A stretch of DNA of 64,000 bases from contig PQWQ01000001.1 in assembly GCA_002943765.1 (NCBI GenBank), positions 124,001 through 188,000 on the forward strand. Direction: 5' to 3'. A program made the position numbers and the translations under genes. Source of the stretch: Psoroptes ovis (Eukaryota; Arthropoda; Arachnida; Sarcoptiformes; Psoroptidae). The notes beneath the pieces were generated by a model that ran no database searches, was not told the DNA's origin, and saw only the letters and a list, made by a program, of their open reading frames with translations. Below, piece after piece: positions 22,286 through 34,881 of the stretch. Positions within the stretch are counted from its first letter, which is position 1, and every line of letters starts with the position of its first letter.

Positions 22286-25200
22286 TATTTTTGATGATCA
22301 TATTTTTTTTTTTGATTAAAAATTATTATCATTATCGTCATTATTATTACCATTATTATGATTATTGTTTTTTTCAATTTTTTGCTTTTTTGACTTGTCA
22401 TAAAAATGTCAAAATTATTATGATGATGTTGTTGTCGATGATTATCATCATCGTTATTATCATCATCAAATCATAAAGTGTATAAATGAATAAATGAACA
22501 GATAAATAAATATTTTTATATATATTTCAATTATATATGAATAAATGAATAAATATATCATCATCAAACAACAACAATATAACATATCATATAATAATCA
22601 TAACTATTATCATTATTATCATCATTATCATTTCTGGTATCATACATGTTTTGATTTCGAAAAAATTAAATATTTTTGTTGAAAAACTCGTAAAATTTTA
22701 AATGTTTATTCTCTTGAATACTTGTATTTGCCAGCATTGAATATGTACTTTCAAGACTTTTTTCTCAAATATTTCAAGCCTGAAATATCATAAGCATTCA
22801 ACTAAAAAAAAATGAAATAAAATGAAATTTTATGACAATTTCAACGAAAAATAACCATAAGAAATATCTGAAATCAAAGTAAAATGATGCTTTTCATTGA
22901 AATCAATGAATATTAAATTTTATGTTTTATCAAATTGTTGAATGCATTTCGGGGCATGATGATTATCGAGCCTGAGTGAAAAAAGGGACATAAATATGTT
23001 CTTAAATGAATTATTGAAATTAAATCAAAACGAAATTTTAAATTTAAATTTTCATTTCAATATTTTTCCATTGAAATTCATCCTAAATCGAAATTGATCG
23101 TTTTCACTAATGATTATTGGCCAATACAATATTCAATATCCAATGTTCAATGATAATTATCATATCATTAAATTATTCATCGATAATTGTTGTTGTTGTT
23201 GTTTTGCTGAACAATTATCATATTGATGATTTTAAACAGCAACAACAGCAGTATCAATGATAATAAGCACCTGATGATAATGAATGATTAAGTCTGTTTA
23301 TTCAAGAAATAAACAAACAATTGATTTTGAATTGGAAATTCATTATTTTTTTCTCATAATTTAAACACATTTATCAATTATTTATCTGAGTCTTCGTTTT
23401 TTGATTGTATTCGTGATAACAAAAAACCATTAAATACATAGGTCTTGAGGTTTTGAAAGGTCTTAACACACATATAAATCATTTATTCGTATTTAAGTAT
23501 TCATCTTTAATAATCATTTAAATTTTAAATTCAAAAAATGATTTATGACCATCGACCTTCTCTGTGACCCCTGTACGCTTTCTAGTTTTATTTTTTCATA
23601 AATTTTGTCTTTGAAATAATAAATTTTATTCGTTTGTCGACAAACATACGAAAAAAATCCAACAATTATTTATTATTCATCTTGTTCGTTCATTCATTTA
23701 TTCACGAATATACGAATTTTACCTGGAAACACATATATTATTTATTTATTTATATTTATTCGATATTAATTCATAAAACTAAAAAAAAATTTCAAACGAA
23801 AATTTATGTGAATTCATTTATGTGTATTAGTGTTTGTGTGTGGCTAATAATAACAATGAATTGTGAGGAAATGTATGCAGAAATTACACTGAACCACCAC
23901 AAATTGTATTTTTGGTGAACATTTCCATTGGTGAAATATTAAAAAAACATTTAAACATTTTCAACCTTCAAGATTTTGTTGTAAGGTCTGTGTTTGTGTG
24001 GTGTATGTGGTGTGATACACAAAGGATAATAATAATGATCGTAATTGTAATTGTAATTTTAATAATACGAATAATAACGATAATTTATTGATATCATGAC
24101 ATACACACATGATACACTGAATAGACAGATATATTACGTGTAAAACACCCATAATACAACATAATTTAAAGGTTTTAAGGTTTTCATTTTTTGATAAATG
24201 TTTTTTTTTGTTGTTTTCATTGGAAAACATGCATATATGCATGTTTCATGTTTAAATAAATAATTTGTAATGTGTTTTTAGTGAAGTTGTAAATAATTTT
24301 TGTACCTTCGCAGATCCCTCTTGTTCTTCACCAGGTAACATGAACCATATATTATTGCATACATCATAGCCTATAACCTCTATAGAGTCTATGACATAGG
24401 CAGCAGAGAGAATGAATGAATGTGTGTTTTTCGGAAAAAATAGAAATTCATTTATCAAAAGTTGTCATGTTTATTGTTTGTTTTTATTTGTATTTATTTG
24501 AATTTTTCGTGGTGTTTGGCTGGCTGTTTGTTCGTTCGCTCGTTGTTTGTCATTGCATTTCACCATTATTTTATTATTCAAAGTTATGGTCTTGTATTTC
24601 ACAAATTTCATTTTGGTTTTGTTTTCTGGACACCAAAATAATAAAAAAAATTATTTCATTTTATTATTATTATTATTTAAACTATAATCCTAAAATTTAT
24701 AATAATAATAATAAAATTCATTCATCATTTGGTCATATTCGGCATATATTACAATTATTGAGCCTGAAAAATGGAAATCAATGTAAATGATTTTACTTGT
24801 TGAACACGTAGTTTTTGGTGCACATGCACTTAGGCATATGTTTTTGGTTTGAAATCTTTGGTGATTTTTCTTTGAAATTTCATTTATTCAAAATTTTTAT
24901 TCATTCAAAAATATTCAAAATGTCCAGTTGTTTCGATTGAATTCAAAATCCATTGATGAATTCCCTGGTTGAAAAATGCAATGAAATTTGATAATTTTAT
25001 ATATCGATTACATAAGGAAACAATCGTTTTTTTTTGTTTGCCAAACAAAACAAGCTGTAAAACATTTTGTTTCATTTCGAAATTTGAAAATTTGAAATTT
25101 TCTTTTTAAAAATTTCCAAAAAAAAAAATTGAAAACATTGTAAACGTTTGTGTGTACAATATTTTCATTTTCTTAAATTTCAGCTAATCAAGCAAACAAA

Positions 25201-25499
25201 CTGAATTCTTAGTTTAATTTGATTTCATTATTTTTCTCGTAAAAAATAATAATGATCATATTAATTTCATTTATAAAACATTTTTTCTCTGTCTATGTCC
25301 AAAATTGAATTCAAAAAATTGAATAAAATTTAATTTAGTTCAAAAATTAGATTTTATGACTTCAATTTTTTATTATTATTAGTATCGTGTATCTACAATA
25401 TTTTAATATCAAAAAAGAAATTGAAATAAAATTTTAAATAAAATATAAAAAACTTTTATTTGATTTTTTTTAAAAAAATTATATTTCTTCGAGAAACTA
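22286..25499. other. Noc intron segment without MITEs
   Basis: About 3.2 kb of AT-rich sequence with (ATT)n, (TCA)n and (CAA)n tracts. A 22-bp perfect palindrome at 24225-24246 is listed separately. The 124-codon open frame at 24416-24790 has no recognisable motif and is not called. Nothing else is supported. Confidence 0.5.
24225..24246. repeat. 22-bp perfect palindrome
   Basis: AAACATGCATA is followed directly by its reverse complement TATGCATGTTT. It contains two ATGCAT cores. It is unrelated to the MITE ends. Confidence 0.7.
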
Positions 25500-25582
25500 T
25501 TGCTAGGCTGTCCGAAAAGTATTAGCCGATTTTCAAATGTTTTTCAATTTGTAAATAGGCAAAAACTTTTAGGACAACCTAA
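25500..25582. mobile_element. Mariner-type MITE copy 23, type C
   Basis: 83 bp with flanking TA. Left end TTGCTAGGCTGTCCGAAAAG; right arm AAAAACTTTTAGGACAACC. The centre has diverged. Confidence 0.82.
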
Positions 25583-28268
25583 TATATTGAAAAATATTTC
25601 GAAAAAAACCAATGAAAATTTTATACTTTATTTCATTGCATTTGAATTCAATTCAATGATACTGATAATAATAACAATCAACTAATAATAATAATAATAA
25701 CAATCATTGTTATGATGATGACCATAATATTTTTTATTATCATTTATTTATTTATTTATTTCCATAAATTTTATGTGTATTTTATTGTTGTAAGATTTTT
25801 ACTTTTTTTTAGTAGAAATTTTTCTCGATCATTTATCCCTTGAAAAAATAAAAAATAAAAATAATCATAAAATATTTGATGATCACATCAATGCCAGTGA
25901 TACAGTTTATGTGTGTTAAATACATGAATGTTTGTATGTGTTTGTATGTGTTTCTGTGCTTCATGTTTCATGTATTTTTATATCCTCAAATGATTATGTG
26001 ATATGATATAAAAATATTTGTTTCCATATCCATAAACATCATCACACATTGATAGATAAAGTTGATATGCTGACCAGAGAATAGATTAGTGAAGAAACAA
26101 CAAACAAACAACGACAAGGATTATTTATTTGAAGCCATAAAATGATAATACTAATAATAATAATAATAATAATAATGAAATTAGCCATAATAAATTTCAA
26201 ACATTGATATTATTAGTTTCATTTGAAAGTAGTTAATAACAATGATAATAAATGAATTGAAAATTTTTGAAAATTTACCATTTTACAAGTTTTATTTTCA
26301 CTTTGTTCGGTAATTTTCCTCGATTTCAATGTGTTTCAATGTGCTGCTGATCGATGCATACAAATACGAATTGAAAATACAATTATTCACATGTTTTTCA
26401 AATGATAATCAAATTTATTCAAATGAATATATCTGAAAATATCCAAAAAATATCTGAAATTTTCAATCAAAACAATTGAATTAAATTCAAATTCAAATTG
26501 AATTAAATTAAATCAATTGAATTTAAATTTCGAAAACAGATAACATGAACTTGTTAAAAATATTTTTCAAAAATTTTCCACAAATAATAATTCATTCTAT
26601 AGCCTTGTTCCCTATTCAATTGTCGTGTTATTTTCATTGATTTTATTTATTTGTATTCAACAAATTATTTGTGTACACAGACATTCATTTTGAAATAGAT
26701 TCAATCAATCAATTGAAACGATTTGAAAATCACGTGTCGGTCGTTTCTTTTATCATTTCATTTAATCCAAATAGTCTTTTGATCAATGTCTGTTAGTCTA
26801 TGTGCACACCACTATCAAGATTTATTATCATACGAAATGGGATTCAAATATCACCATTAAAAATTGTTCGGGGACATAAATTTTTAGGGTTCAAAAATTT
26901 CTTTAAAAATGTCAAATTTTCTATTTGTCAAATAATAGATTTCTTGTTATTTTTTTTTCAAAATTTATTGTGTTCAAAACAACACCCGAAACACAACTGA
27001 ATAATGGGATTATAGATTTCAATATTACAAACAGATGAAATGTAAAATGATATATTATTCATGTGTTGTTGGTTTTGGTGCCTTTATTTTTGATTAACAG
27101 TTGAAAATTTCCCTAATATATAATTATTATATTTCATTTGCACGCATTCGGATTTATGCTTGATCCTTTTATTTTGACCGATTATTTCGCAACAAATTTT
27201 TTTCGGTTTTGAAAATTGAATGAAACCTCTGAAATGATTGAAGTCATTATTTTTGATTCAAGCTTGATCTATTATGATTATTTGTTGAGTGAATCAAGTC
27301 TAGCCATTCAATTTTTGAAGCTTAAAATTGATAATGGTTATAACTCGATTTAATAACTGATATCTTTCTCTCTTTATATACGGTACATTTTAAAGGCTGA
27401 ATTAAGGATTGAATCAAGATTGAAAATTTCCAAAGAAAATGAAAAATTTTCTGGTCAAATTCCATTTGACATTGGTCAGTCTTTGTTTGTTTGATCGATA
27501 ATCAATCAATTGTTATTTGAAGAAATAGGAGAAAAATAGAATAAACATAAAAGTCGGCAAAATTTCTATTTTTTCGTTGAGAAACTATTCAATTTCATAG
27601 ATATTTTTCCCGATTATTGTTCATTGTATTCGATGATTTTGAAATAAATCTTTAAAAATTGATATTTAATACTCAATAATAATACCAAATAATAGGAACA
27701 AATAATGATAGAAAAAATGGGCTTAGAAATGGATTGTATTTGATTTATATATTATTGATTAAACTATATTCCATTATTATTATTAATTGTCCATGTTGGC
27801 TATTGTTGTTGACAAACCAATAACAAATAACATTTTTCTTATTTTTCAAAGATCCAATTTTCAATGATATTTTCCCTAATAATATCAACAGCCACACACA
27901 CACGCACACACATATGCATTGATCATTTTTCTTATTTGATCTCCATTGAAATTTTCTTTTTCAATTCGTTTGATTAATACTTTGTTTTGGTCATTCAATT
28001 GGAAATGATGAATGATTGATTTCTTTCTTTCATTTATTTCATTCATTTTCTTTCAATATTTCTTCTTTATGGTCATCGGAATCAAATTTAGAAATCATTT
28101 CCAGCAGTCGAGTCTTGTTCAGTTATAATAAGACGTAGAGAGAGAGATAGACATAGAGAAATGGAGAAAGAAAGAAACGAATTTGATCTCGTTTAAAATA
28201 GCAAATTGCACGAATGTGACAACCAGAAAATTTATTAATCGAAGAAATTTGAAGAAAAAAATAAAATA
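25583..28268. other. Noc intron segment without MITEs, 3' part
   Basis: About 2.7 kb. The stretch 27060-27480 is less repetitive than the rest (TTTGATTAACAG, GCACGCATTCGG, ATTGACC-like blocks) and may hold regulatory sequence, but no specific element can be supported. The remainder is AT-rich simple sequence, with (CA)n at 27895-27911. Confidence 0.4.
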
Positions 28269-28349
28269 TTAGACTGTCCGGAAAGTTCTGGCCGATTTTC
28301 ATGGACAACTTCTATTGATTAAGCGGAATGAACTTTTCGGACAATCTAA
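28269..28349 (-). mobile_element. Mariner-type MITE copy 24, type B inverted
   Basis: 81 bp with flanking TA. Ends TTAGACTGTCCGGAAAGTTC and TTTTCGGACAATCTAA. The inverted type B centre is CTTCTATTGATTAAGCGGAA. It lies about 340 bp before the noc exon 2 acceptor, the closest copy to an exon. Confidence 0.9.
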
Positions 28350-28690
28350 TAAAAAAAAAAGATTTGTGACACTTTTTTACATTAATTTTATTATTATTAT
28401 AACATTATTTCATCTCATATTCACAATTTGAAATCTTTGAAAAAGACCTTGTAGGAATGTTTATTTATAATTTTTTTTTCGAATTTTCAATGCTTAAAAT
28501 GTGAAATTATAATGACAAAATTTATGAGATATTTGACATAAAAAACAATTAATTTAAACTTTGAAATTTTCCCGCCATTTCTCCTTCATTCCATTTAAAT
28601 TTTTCCTGTCCATAACACTCATAAGATTTTTAAAATTAATTGATCTAATCATTTATTATTTTCTTTATATTTTTCTCTGATTTTTATTAG

Positions 28691-30760
28691 TTGGACGCCA
28701 ATAAAAGTCCATTGGCATTATTGGCTAAAACATGTTCAAGTATTGGTGTCGATACACCATCGAATTTATCATCGAAAACATTATCATCATCATTGAATGG
28801 TCATTCAACAATTAATAATAATAATAATAATAATGATTCATCGATCATAAATAATAATATAAATAATAATAATAATCGTCGTAATACAACACCAAAAACA
28901 AAATCATCATTATCATCATCGAATAATGATTATTATTTAGATTCTAGTTCTCGTAATAATAATAACATTAATAATAATCATATACACCATCATCATCATA
29001 ATGATCATTCAAAGCTCAATTTTAAACCATATGAAAGTAATTATCATCGAAAGCTAATAAATGAAAGAGATAAAATTAATGCATCGACAACACTAGCCAA
29101 TGGTACATCTTCATCATCGTCTTCGACATCATCATCATCTTCATCACCATCATCATCATCATTAAAAATGCCAAATAATAATAATAATAATAAAGTGCCA
29201 TCACCGACAGATAAATCATCATCATCATCGACAGCACAACCGCTCAGTTATACTAGTTTAGGATTGCCTGATATGCATAAAGATTCATTGGCTGCATTTT
29301 ATAAAGCATATGGATTTTTGACACCAAATTGTTGCCCAACAACAACGACAACAACACCTGGATCATCACCATATCCATCATTGATGCCGCCACCGATTGC
29401 ATTAGATAAAACTGGTGCATATCCATCCATTTATCCACCAACACCGCCAGCAACAGCAGCTGCTGCATTAGCAGCTTATAATTATTCACAAAGACTGAAA
29501 GGAATGATGTCTGCTACACCGGCCGGTGCTATTCCTAATCCACATTGTCGTGATCCTTATTGTGCAGGGCAATGTGGTCCACTTCATCATAATAGTCATC
29601 CGAATTCGTTAGCATTGGCAGCCTTAGCATCAACAGCAGCCGCAACACCTTCTGCTTCATCTAATTCTTCGAATGGAACAAATTCTAGAAGTGATACTAA
29701 TGGACATTCTTCATCGCAAGCAGTTACCTCGAACAGCACATCGTCTGCAATCGGCAACAGTTCATCTCAACCTGTACCATGTACGCCAGCAACATGTCCA
29801 AATGGTTGTAATCAATGTGAACATCAACGTTATTTAGCTACATTAGCTGCAGTTTATGGAAATTCATTTGCTGCATTGAATTCTGGATACGGTGTTCTGC
29901 AATCACCAGCTGCAGCAGCTGCCGCAAGCAATGCTTATGCATCATCATTAGCAGCTGCAGCAGCATTACAACAACATCATCAACGTATGATGGCTGCATT
30001 AGCCGCATCCGCATCAACAGCCACAACTGGAAATGTGTGCAATTGGATTATTGGTGATAATCATCATTGTGGCAAGCGATTTAATACTAGTGATGAATTA
30101 CTGCAACATTTAAAAACGCACACATCATCAATCACAGATGCATCGACAAACGGCGTACGTAATCAATCACCATTAATCAGTAATCAACAAAGAAATTCGC
30201 CATCCATAAACGGTACACCATCGCCATCATCAGGCGGTCATCGTACAGCTTCAATAAATGGATCATCATCATCAACGGCAAGTCCATCGCCATCATCTCA
30301 TCACCAGCATGCGCATCACAATAATAATCGTTATCATCCTTATTCAAAATCTAATGGAAATAATCATAATAATAGTAGCAGTAATTCAGTCGCCACATCT
30401 TCAAATAATACTTCAGGTACTTCAAATAATATTTCACCATCATTATCATCAGCAACATCATCATCATCATCATCTACACTACCTCCATCATTAATGCCAT
30501 CAACATTATTCGGTTTAACGAATGGTGCAACAACAACAAACGGTATTGGATCAGCTGCATATTTAGGCCATCCAAATCTAGCTGGATCAACAACACCATT
30601 TACAGCGGCCGCCGCAGCAGCAGCTGCAGCTGCAGCGGCGGCTGCTGCTGCTTCTTCAGCCAATGGACCCGGAATACCCCAAACACCGAATTTCTATTAT
30701 CCGTTTATGGCTTCACCAAATTTTCTAAGTGGTCGAATCGGGCCACCAGTTCCACCCTAA
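28691..30760 (+). CDS. noc: noc/elbow-like NET-family zinc finger protein, coding exon 2
   Basis: Encodes residues 65-753 and the TAA stop. Members of this family are nuclear co-repressors acting in appendage, eye and trachea patterning, usually with Groucho. Visible in order: SPLALLAKTCSSIG (70-83), the box shared by NET and Sp proteins; Asn- and His-rich runs; FKPY (175-178), the Groucho-binding type motif; Ser runs; CRDPYCAGQC (350-359); a Cys cluster C428-x4-C-x3-C-x2-C; one zinc finger, C514 to H541, spaced C-x9-C-x12-H-x3-H; a 17-Ala run; and a C-terminal end rich in Tyr and Pro. The exon starts in phase 0 at TTG after the acceptor TTATTAG. Ser, Asn and Ala homopolymers are unusually long. 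noc and elB cannot be told apart from this sequence. Confidence 0.93.
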   Translation: MDANKSPLALLAKTCSSIGVDTPSNLSSKTLSSSLNGHSTINNNNNNNDSSIINNNINNNNNRRNTTPKTKSSLSSSNNDYYLDSSSRNNNNINNNHIHHHHHNDHSKLNFKPYESNYHRKLINERDKINASTTLANGTSSSSSSTSSSSSSPSSSSLKMPNNNNNNKVPSPTDKSSSSSTAQPLSYTSLGLPDMHKDSLAAFYKAYGFLTPNCCPTTTTTTPGSSPYPSLMPPPIALDKTGAYPSIYPPTPPATAAAALAAYNYSQRLKGMMSATPAGAIPNPHCRDPYCAGQCGPLHHNSHPNSLALAALASTAAATPSASSNSSNGTNSRSDTNGHSSSQAVTSNSTSSAIGNSSSQPVPCTPATCPNGCNQCEHQRYLATLAAVYGNSFAALNSGYGVLQSPAAAAAASNAYASSLAAAAALQQHHQRMMAALAASASTATTGNVCNWIIGDNHHCGKRFNTSDELLQHLKTHTSSITDASTNGVRNQSPLISNQQRNSPSINGTPSPSSGGHRTASINGSSSSTASPSPSSHHQHAHHNNNRYHPYSKSNGNNHNNSSSNSVATSSNNTSGTSNNISPSLSSATSSSSSSTLPPSLMPSTLFGLTNGATTTNGIGSAAYLGHPNLAGSTTPFTAAAAAAAAAAAAAAAASSANGPGIPQTPNFYYPFMASPNFLSGRIGPPVPP

Positions 30761-30883
30761 TATATCCCTGAAAAAATAATAATCATTTGAATGAAACCAA
30801 AAGAAATATTGCCTTTCATATTTGTGTTGCTACTAATTCAAATTGTATATGTCTCAAATCTCATTGATCTTAATTTCAAAAAA

Positions 30884-30897
30884 AATAAAAAAATAAA
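30884..30897 (+). terminator. noc: Candidate polyadenylation signals of noc
   Basis: AATAAA occurs at 30884-30889 and 30892-30897, about 125-135 nt after the stop codon, in an A-rich tract. In such AT-rich DNA the hexamer is frequent, so this is only a candidate. Another AATAAA lies near 31005. Confidence 0.3.
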
Positions 30898-32765
30898 AAA
30901 TAAAAAATTCTACCCACTAAATCATTGATGGTGATTGATTTTTGTACAACAACAACCATTAACCCTTTTTCACCCTGTTCTTCTTTTCTAGATTTTCAAA
31001 CTAATAATAAATATTTCTCTGTGTAATTCTGTTGTCTTTGAATTGAAACATTTCTTTCGTAAGAATCCTATTCTTTTTCTAGTTGAAATTTTTTTTTTTA
31101 AATTAAAATTATTTTGAAAAACAAAAATATTTGAAATTGATTAATTAATCAATTTGAAATAATAACTGTAATATTTTAAAAAACAATATAAGCAATCAAT
31201 CGAAATGATTTATTTTCTTGAAGCAAGAAATCTTCATCATTTTCTCCCTTAATTTTCCCTTCATTTCCTCAGTCATAGCCCCAAAATTCATCATTTTTTT
31301 CGCCTGGTTTCAATCTTTCATTTCTCAATGTATTCATGTGCTTGTATTTGTGTGTATGTTTTTCAGACTTGAAATTCAATGAAATCCAATGAAAAATGAA
31401 CGGAAAAATTGTCTTTTTCCACCATTCATTCATTCATTTAAATGTTTAAATGTTTAATGCTCATCATCATCATCGTCATTTATTTATTTAAATGAGAATG
31501 AAATGCGAATGAATGAAAATAAATTGTTTTAATTTTTTTTTGAAATAAATAAATTCAGCTAATTTGTTGTTGGCAAATGTTGAATTTTCTATTTTATTTC
31601 ATTTTATTTCATTTTTTACGAAATGATAAATGAACTATTCAAAAATATTTAAATATTTCAAAGCAAACGAATGAATGCAATGAATGAATGTATGAAGAAT
31701 TGAACGAGAACAACAGCAAAAAATCAAAGAAAATCAAATTATACCGAGAAAAAAAAAGATTGAATTGAAGTTGTATTATCCGAATCATAGAATATGATAT
31801 GAAATATGAAAATGTATGATAATGTCTCCGAAATCATCTTCCATAGCAAATTTATGATGTATTCAACATTGCTTCGGTGTATTTTTAATGACTTATTGTT
31901 TGAATTTTCTTGAATTTTGTCAGAGATTTTTTTTTGACAAGAATTGACTTGAATCAACTAAAGATTCTTGCCAGCCATCGTCTTCAAGTGTTGAAAATTT
32001 CTTGATTTTTTCATAATTTTTGCTCGAAATCTTCCGAGTTATAATCATGTATGAATGAATATGAATCAATGAATACGAATGAATACGAATGAATATGAGA
32101 ATGCCGAATGTTGTTTGCGGTGAATCAAGACAAAAAAAAACTGAAGAAAATGAAATGAAACGAAATGAATTAAGAAAAAACTGGAAAATATCAAATTACG
32201 TATGTGTGTTTATGAAGAAAATGAATACAAAACAATGGAAATGAGATGAAATTGAATAAAATTTAAAATTGAAACGAATGAATGAATGAATGACACAAGA
32301 CAGATGAATGATATTCATTGCTTTTTTTCTGTTTTCCTTTATGAAAATGATATTTACATACCGCATATGCCTCTAAATACAATCAAAATAATAATAATAA
32401 TAATAATTCAATCATTACATTACATATTCAAAGTCTGAATACTTTATTAGAATTTTTATTACCACAAAAAATAAACGATTAACGATGTTTAACCATATCA
32501 AATCACATCAACCAAACAACAACTACAACAACAACAACAACATCATAAGATTTATTTTTGGTTGAAAATGATCATATTTTTCTTTCATTCAAGCATTCAG
32601 TCAAACATTCATTCATTCATTCATTGAATTCAATGAATTCGTTATGATTATGATCATAATTCTATTAAATTATGGCTGTAAATATTCATTTCGTTGAACA
32701 AATACAACGAATTTCGTACGAATAAACAGAATTTTCAGTTTTTGAAATTCCGGTTTCGGTGCAAT

Positions 32766-32787
32766 ACACACACACACACACACACAC
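32766..32787. repeat. (AC)11 microsatellite
   Basis: Uninterrupted AC dinucleotide repeat. Confidence 0.9.
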
Positions 32788-33271
32788 GCACCACATGCAC
32801 ACAGATCATCAAAATCATCATCAACAACATCAACATTATTATCATTAGAACATTACCATTATTATTACCATGATTATTGCCATCATTATTACCATTATTA
32901 TTATCATCAAATATCATCATCATCAAACACATATAACCATCATCATCATCATCATCATAATCATCATATTTTTAAAAATGCAAAAGAATAAGAATTTTAA
33001 TGAATTTGACAAGCCGTGTCAAATTTTGTCGTTTGTTCTTGTTGTTTTTGTTTAATGTTTAGTGTGTTTGATGATGATGATGACTATGATTGTCTATATG
33101 ATGATGATTGTTGACGTTGCAATTGTTGTTGATTATTACGATGATGATGATGATGAACAAATAAAACATTTAAATGACATTTGTTTGTCAAGCGAAAAAT
33201 GAAATTGAATGAAAATAAAAATGAAATTAAACGACATTCTTTATCAAATTCGTTTCAATTTTATTTATTCG

Positions 33272-33352
33272 TTAGGCTGTCCGAAAAGTTCTGGCCGATT
33301 TTCAACGGACAACTCTATTGATTAAGCGAGATGAACTTTTTGGACAGCTTAA
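33272..33352 (-). mobile_element. Mariner-type MITE copy 25, type B inverted
   Basis: 81 bp with TA at the right. Inverted type B centre (CAACTCTATTGATTAAGCGA). Left end TTAGGCTGTCCG; right end TGGACAGCTTAA. Confidence 0.88.
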
Positions 33353-34478
33353 TATTTTTATTTATTTGTTTTAAAATGTTCTTGTTCATCATATTCATTC
33401 ATTCATTCATCAACGACAAATATTAGTTGACTGTAAAACAAGGACAAAAATGTAAATGAAAGAATGGCGACGAAGAATAGAAAATAAAGAAAATGTCTTG
33501 TATCTCTTTATGTGTTTGCGTTCATCACTGTTCATCATCATCTTAATCATATTTGAATCATTTTTTTTGTTTTATTTTCTACGATTTCAAATTTGAAATA
33601 TTCATTGTTCGAAGAGCGAGAGGAGAAATATATCACAAAGAATATCATTTTTTATATCTTTTGTTTTTTTTTAACATGTCAAATTACTGTTTTTACATTT
33701 CTTATTATTTTGAATTGAATTCAATTTGAATTTTTCCTATGATTTTCTCATTCATTTCTCATTTTGTCTTATTTGAAAATGAGCGAAAAGAATAAGAAAC
33801 ATAAGAGAAAAAATTCCATTCATTTCATACATTTTGAATGATGAAATACAAGTTTCATCTTAGACATTGATTTTTTCGTTCACAATCTTGTCAACGAATA
33901 CAGTAATAGTCATTAAAACAATAAGAATATCTTTGATTTTTTTATCGTTTCGATTTCTCCAGTGTCTTTAATGCTTTTCCACCATTAAATGTCAGAATAT
34001 TGCTTCTTGCTATTTAATGGAAAATTTACCTAAAAAAAGCCAGAGCGAGAGAAAACTCGGAAAAGATGATGAGAAGACAAGACAATTTCCAACTAGAATA
34101 TTTCTTTTAAAGAAATTCATCCATCAACGAGTCTTCAGTGATTTGTGATTGATGTCTTAATTACTTACTTGAATATAAACTTGATAAATTCATTCAATAA
34201 ATGAATAGTTTGTATGAATGAATTTAAAGAAAATATGAAATGTATTTAAAAATAAAAATAAAGCTTCCGAAAATTTTAGAAAAATGTGAATTAATGATGA
34301 TGATTTGATTTGATTCCTCCTCCTTCATTCATTCAAAAATGAATGATATTCATGTTTTATTTGTGTGTGTTTGTCAAATAAATATGTCTGACATATTTTG
34401 AATAAATAAATGAATAAATGAAATAACGAATAACTAATCTTGATGAAATATCTGAATCGTAATACTGAGCAGAAAATA

Positions 34479-34558
34479 TTCGGTTGTCCCATAAGTTCTT
34501 TCCATTTTTTAGATTTTTTTTCATTCGAAAAACGGCAAGAACTTATGGGACAACCTAA
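34479..34558. mobile_element. Mariner-type MITE copy 26, type A
   Basis: 80 bp with TA at the left. Left arm GTTGTCCCATAAGTTCTTTCC; right arm GGCAAGAACTTATGGGACAA. The A/T-rich loop ends ATTCGAAAAACGG. Confidence 0.9.
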
Positions 34559-34857
34559 TTTTAAATCATATTTATTTTCGTTCAAGTTTGAAGCGAATAA
34601 ATGAATTAATCAATGAAAAATGAATGAATGAATGAATGAAATCAACGAATGAAAAAAACAATTTTCCAATTGCATCTGTATTCAAATTTCATATGCAAAA
34701 TTCAATTCAATTCAATTCAGATCAAAAACAAAAAAAATGAAAAAAACCTTAATTGATTGCTCTGTTTCGATATTGAAAATAAGAATATTTTTGAAAAAAT
34801 CAAAATCTGTCATTGATATAAGAAAATTAATGGACTTTTTTCGCCTGCAATTCTTCG

Positions 34858-34881
34858 CTCTCTCTCTCTCTCTCTCTCTCT
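34858..34881. repeat. (CT)12 microsatellite
   Basis: Uninterrupted CT dinucleotide repeat. Confidence 0.9.

Larger units (their letters stand above)
5365..28690 (+). other. noc: Giant intron of the noc-like gene (about 23.3 kb)
   Basis: Donor GTAAGT at 5365-5370; acceptor TTTTTATTAG ending at 28690, after a T-rich tract. Both flanking exons are in phase 0 and together rebuild the family's N-terminal region, which is the main support. The interior is AT-rich, low-complexity DNA carrying 23 mariner-type MITEs (listed singly), simple repeats and a few islands of higher complexity that may be enhancers. No other gene was recognised inside. A small alternative exon cannot be excluded from sequence alone. 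Confidence 0.82.
30761..33271. other. 3' UTR and downstream flank of the noc-like gene
   Basis: AT-rich sequence after the stop codon. It includes a probable 3' UTR with AATAAA hexamers near 30884-30897, GAATGAAT-type repeats near 32040-32100 and 32276-32290, and an (AC)n tract at 32766-32787. It has no MITE for 2.5 kb after the gene and no further coding sequence. Confidence 0.5.

Noticed and set aside
24416..24790. 124-codon open frame in the noc intron
   Set aside because: Hydrophobic, AT-driven composition with no motif; expected by chance in DNA this poor in GC.
30364..30663. Ala-, Asp- and Val-rich open frame on the minus strand within noc exon 2
   Set aside because: It is the mirror of the triplet repeats encoding Ser and Ala in the real + strand exon.
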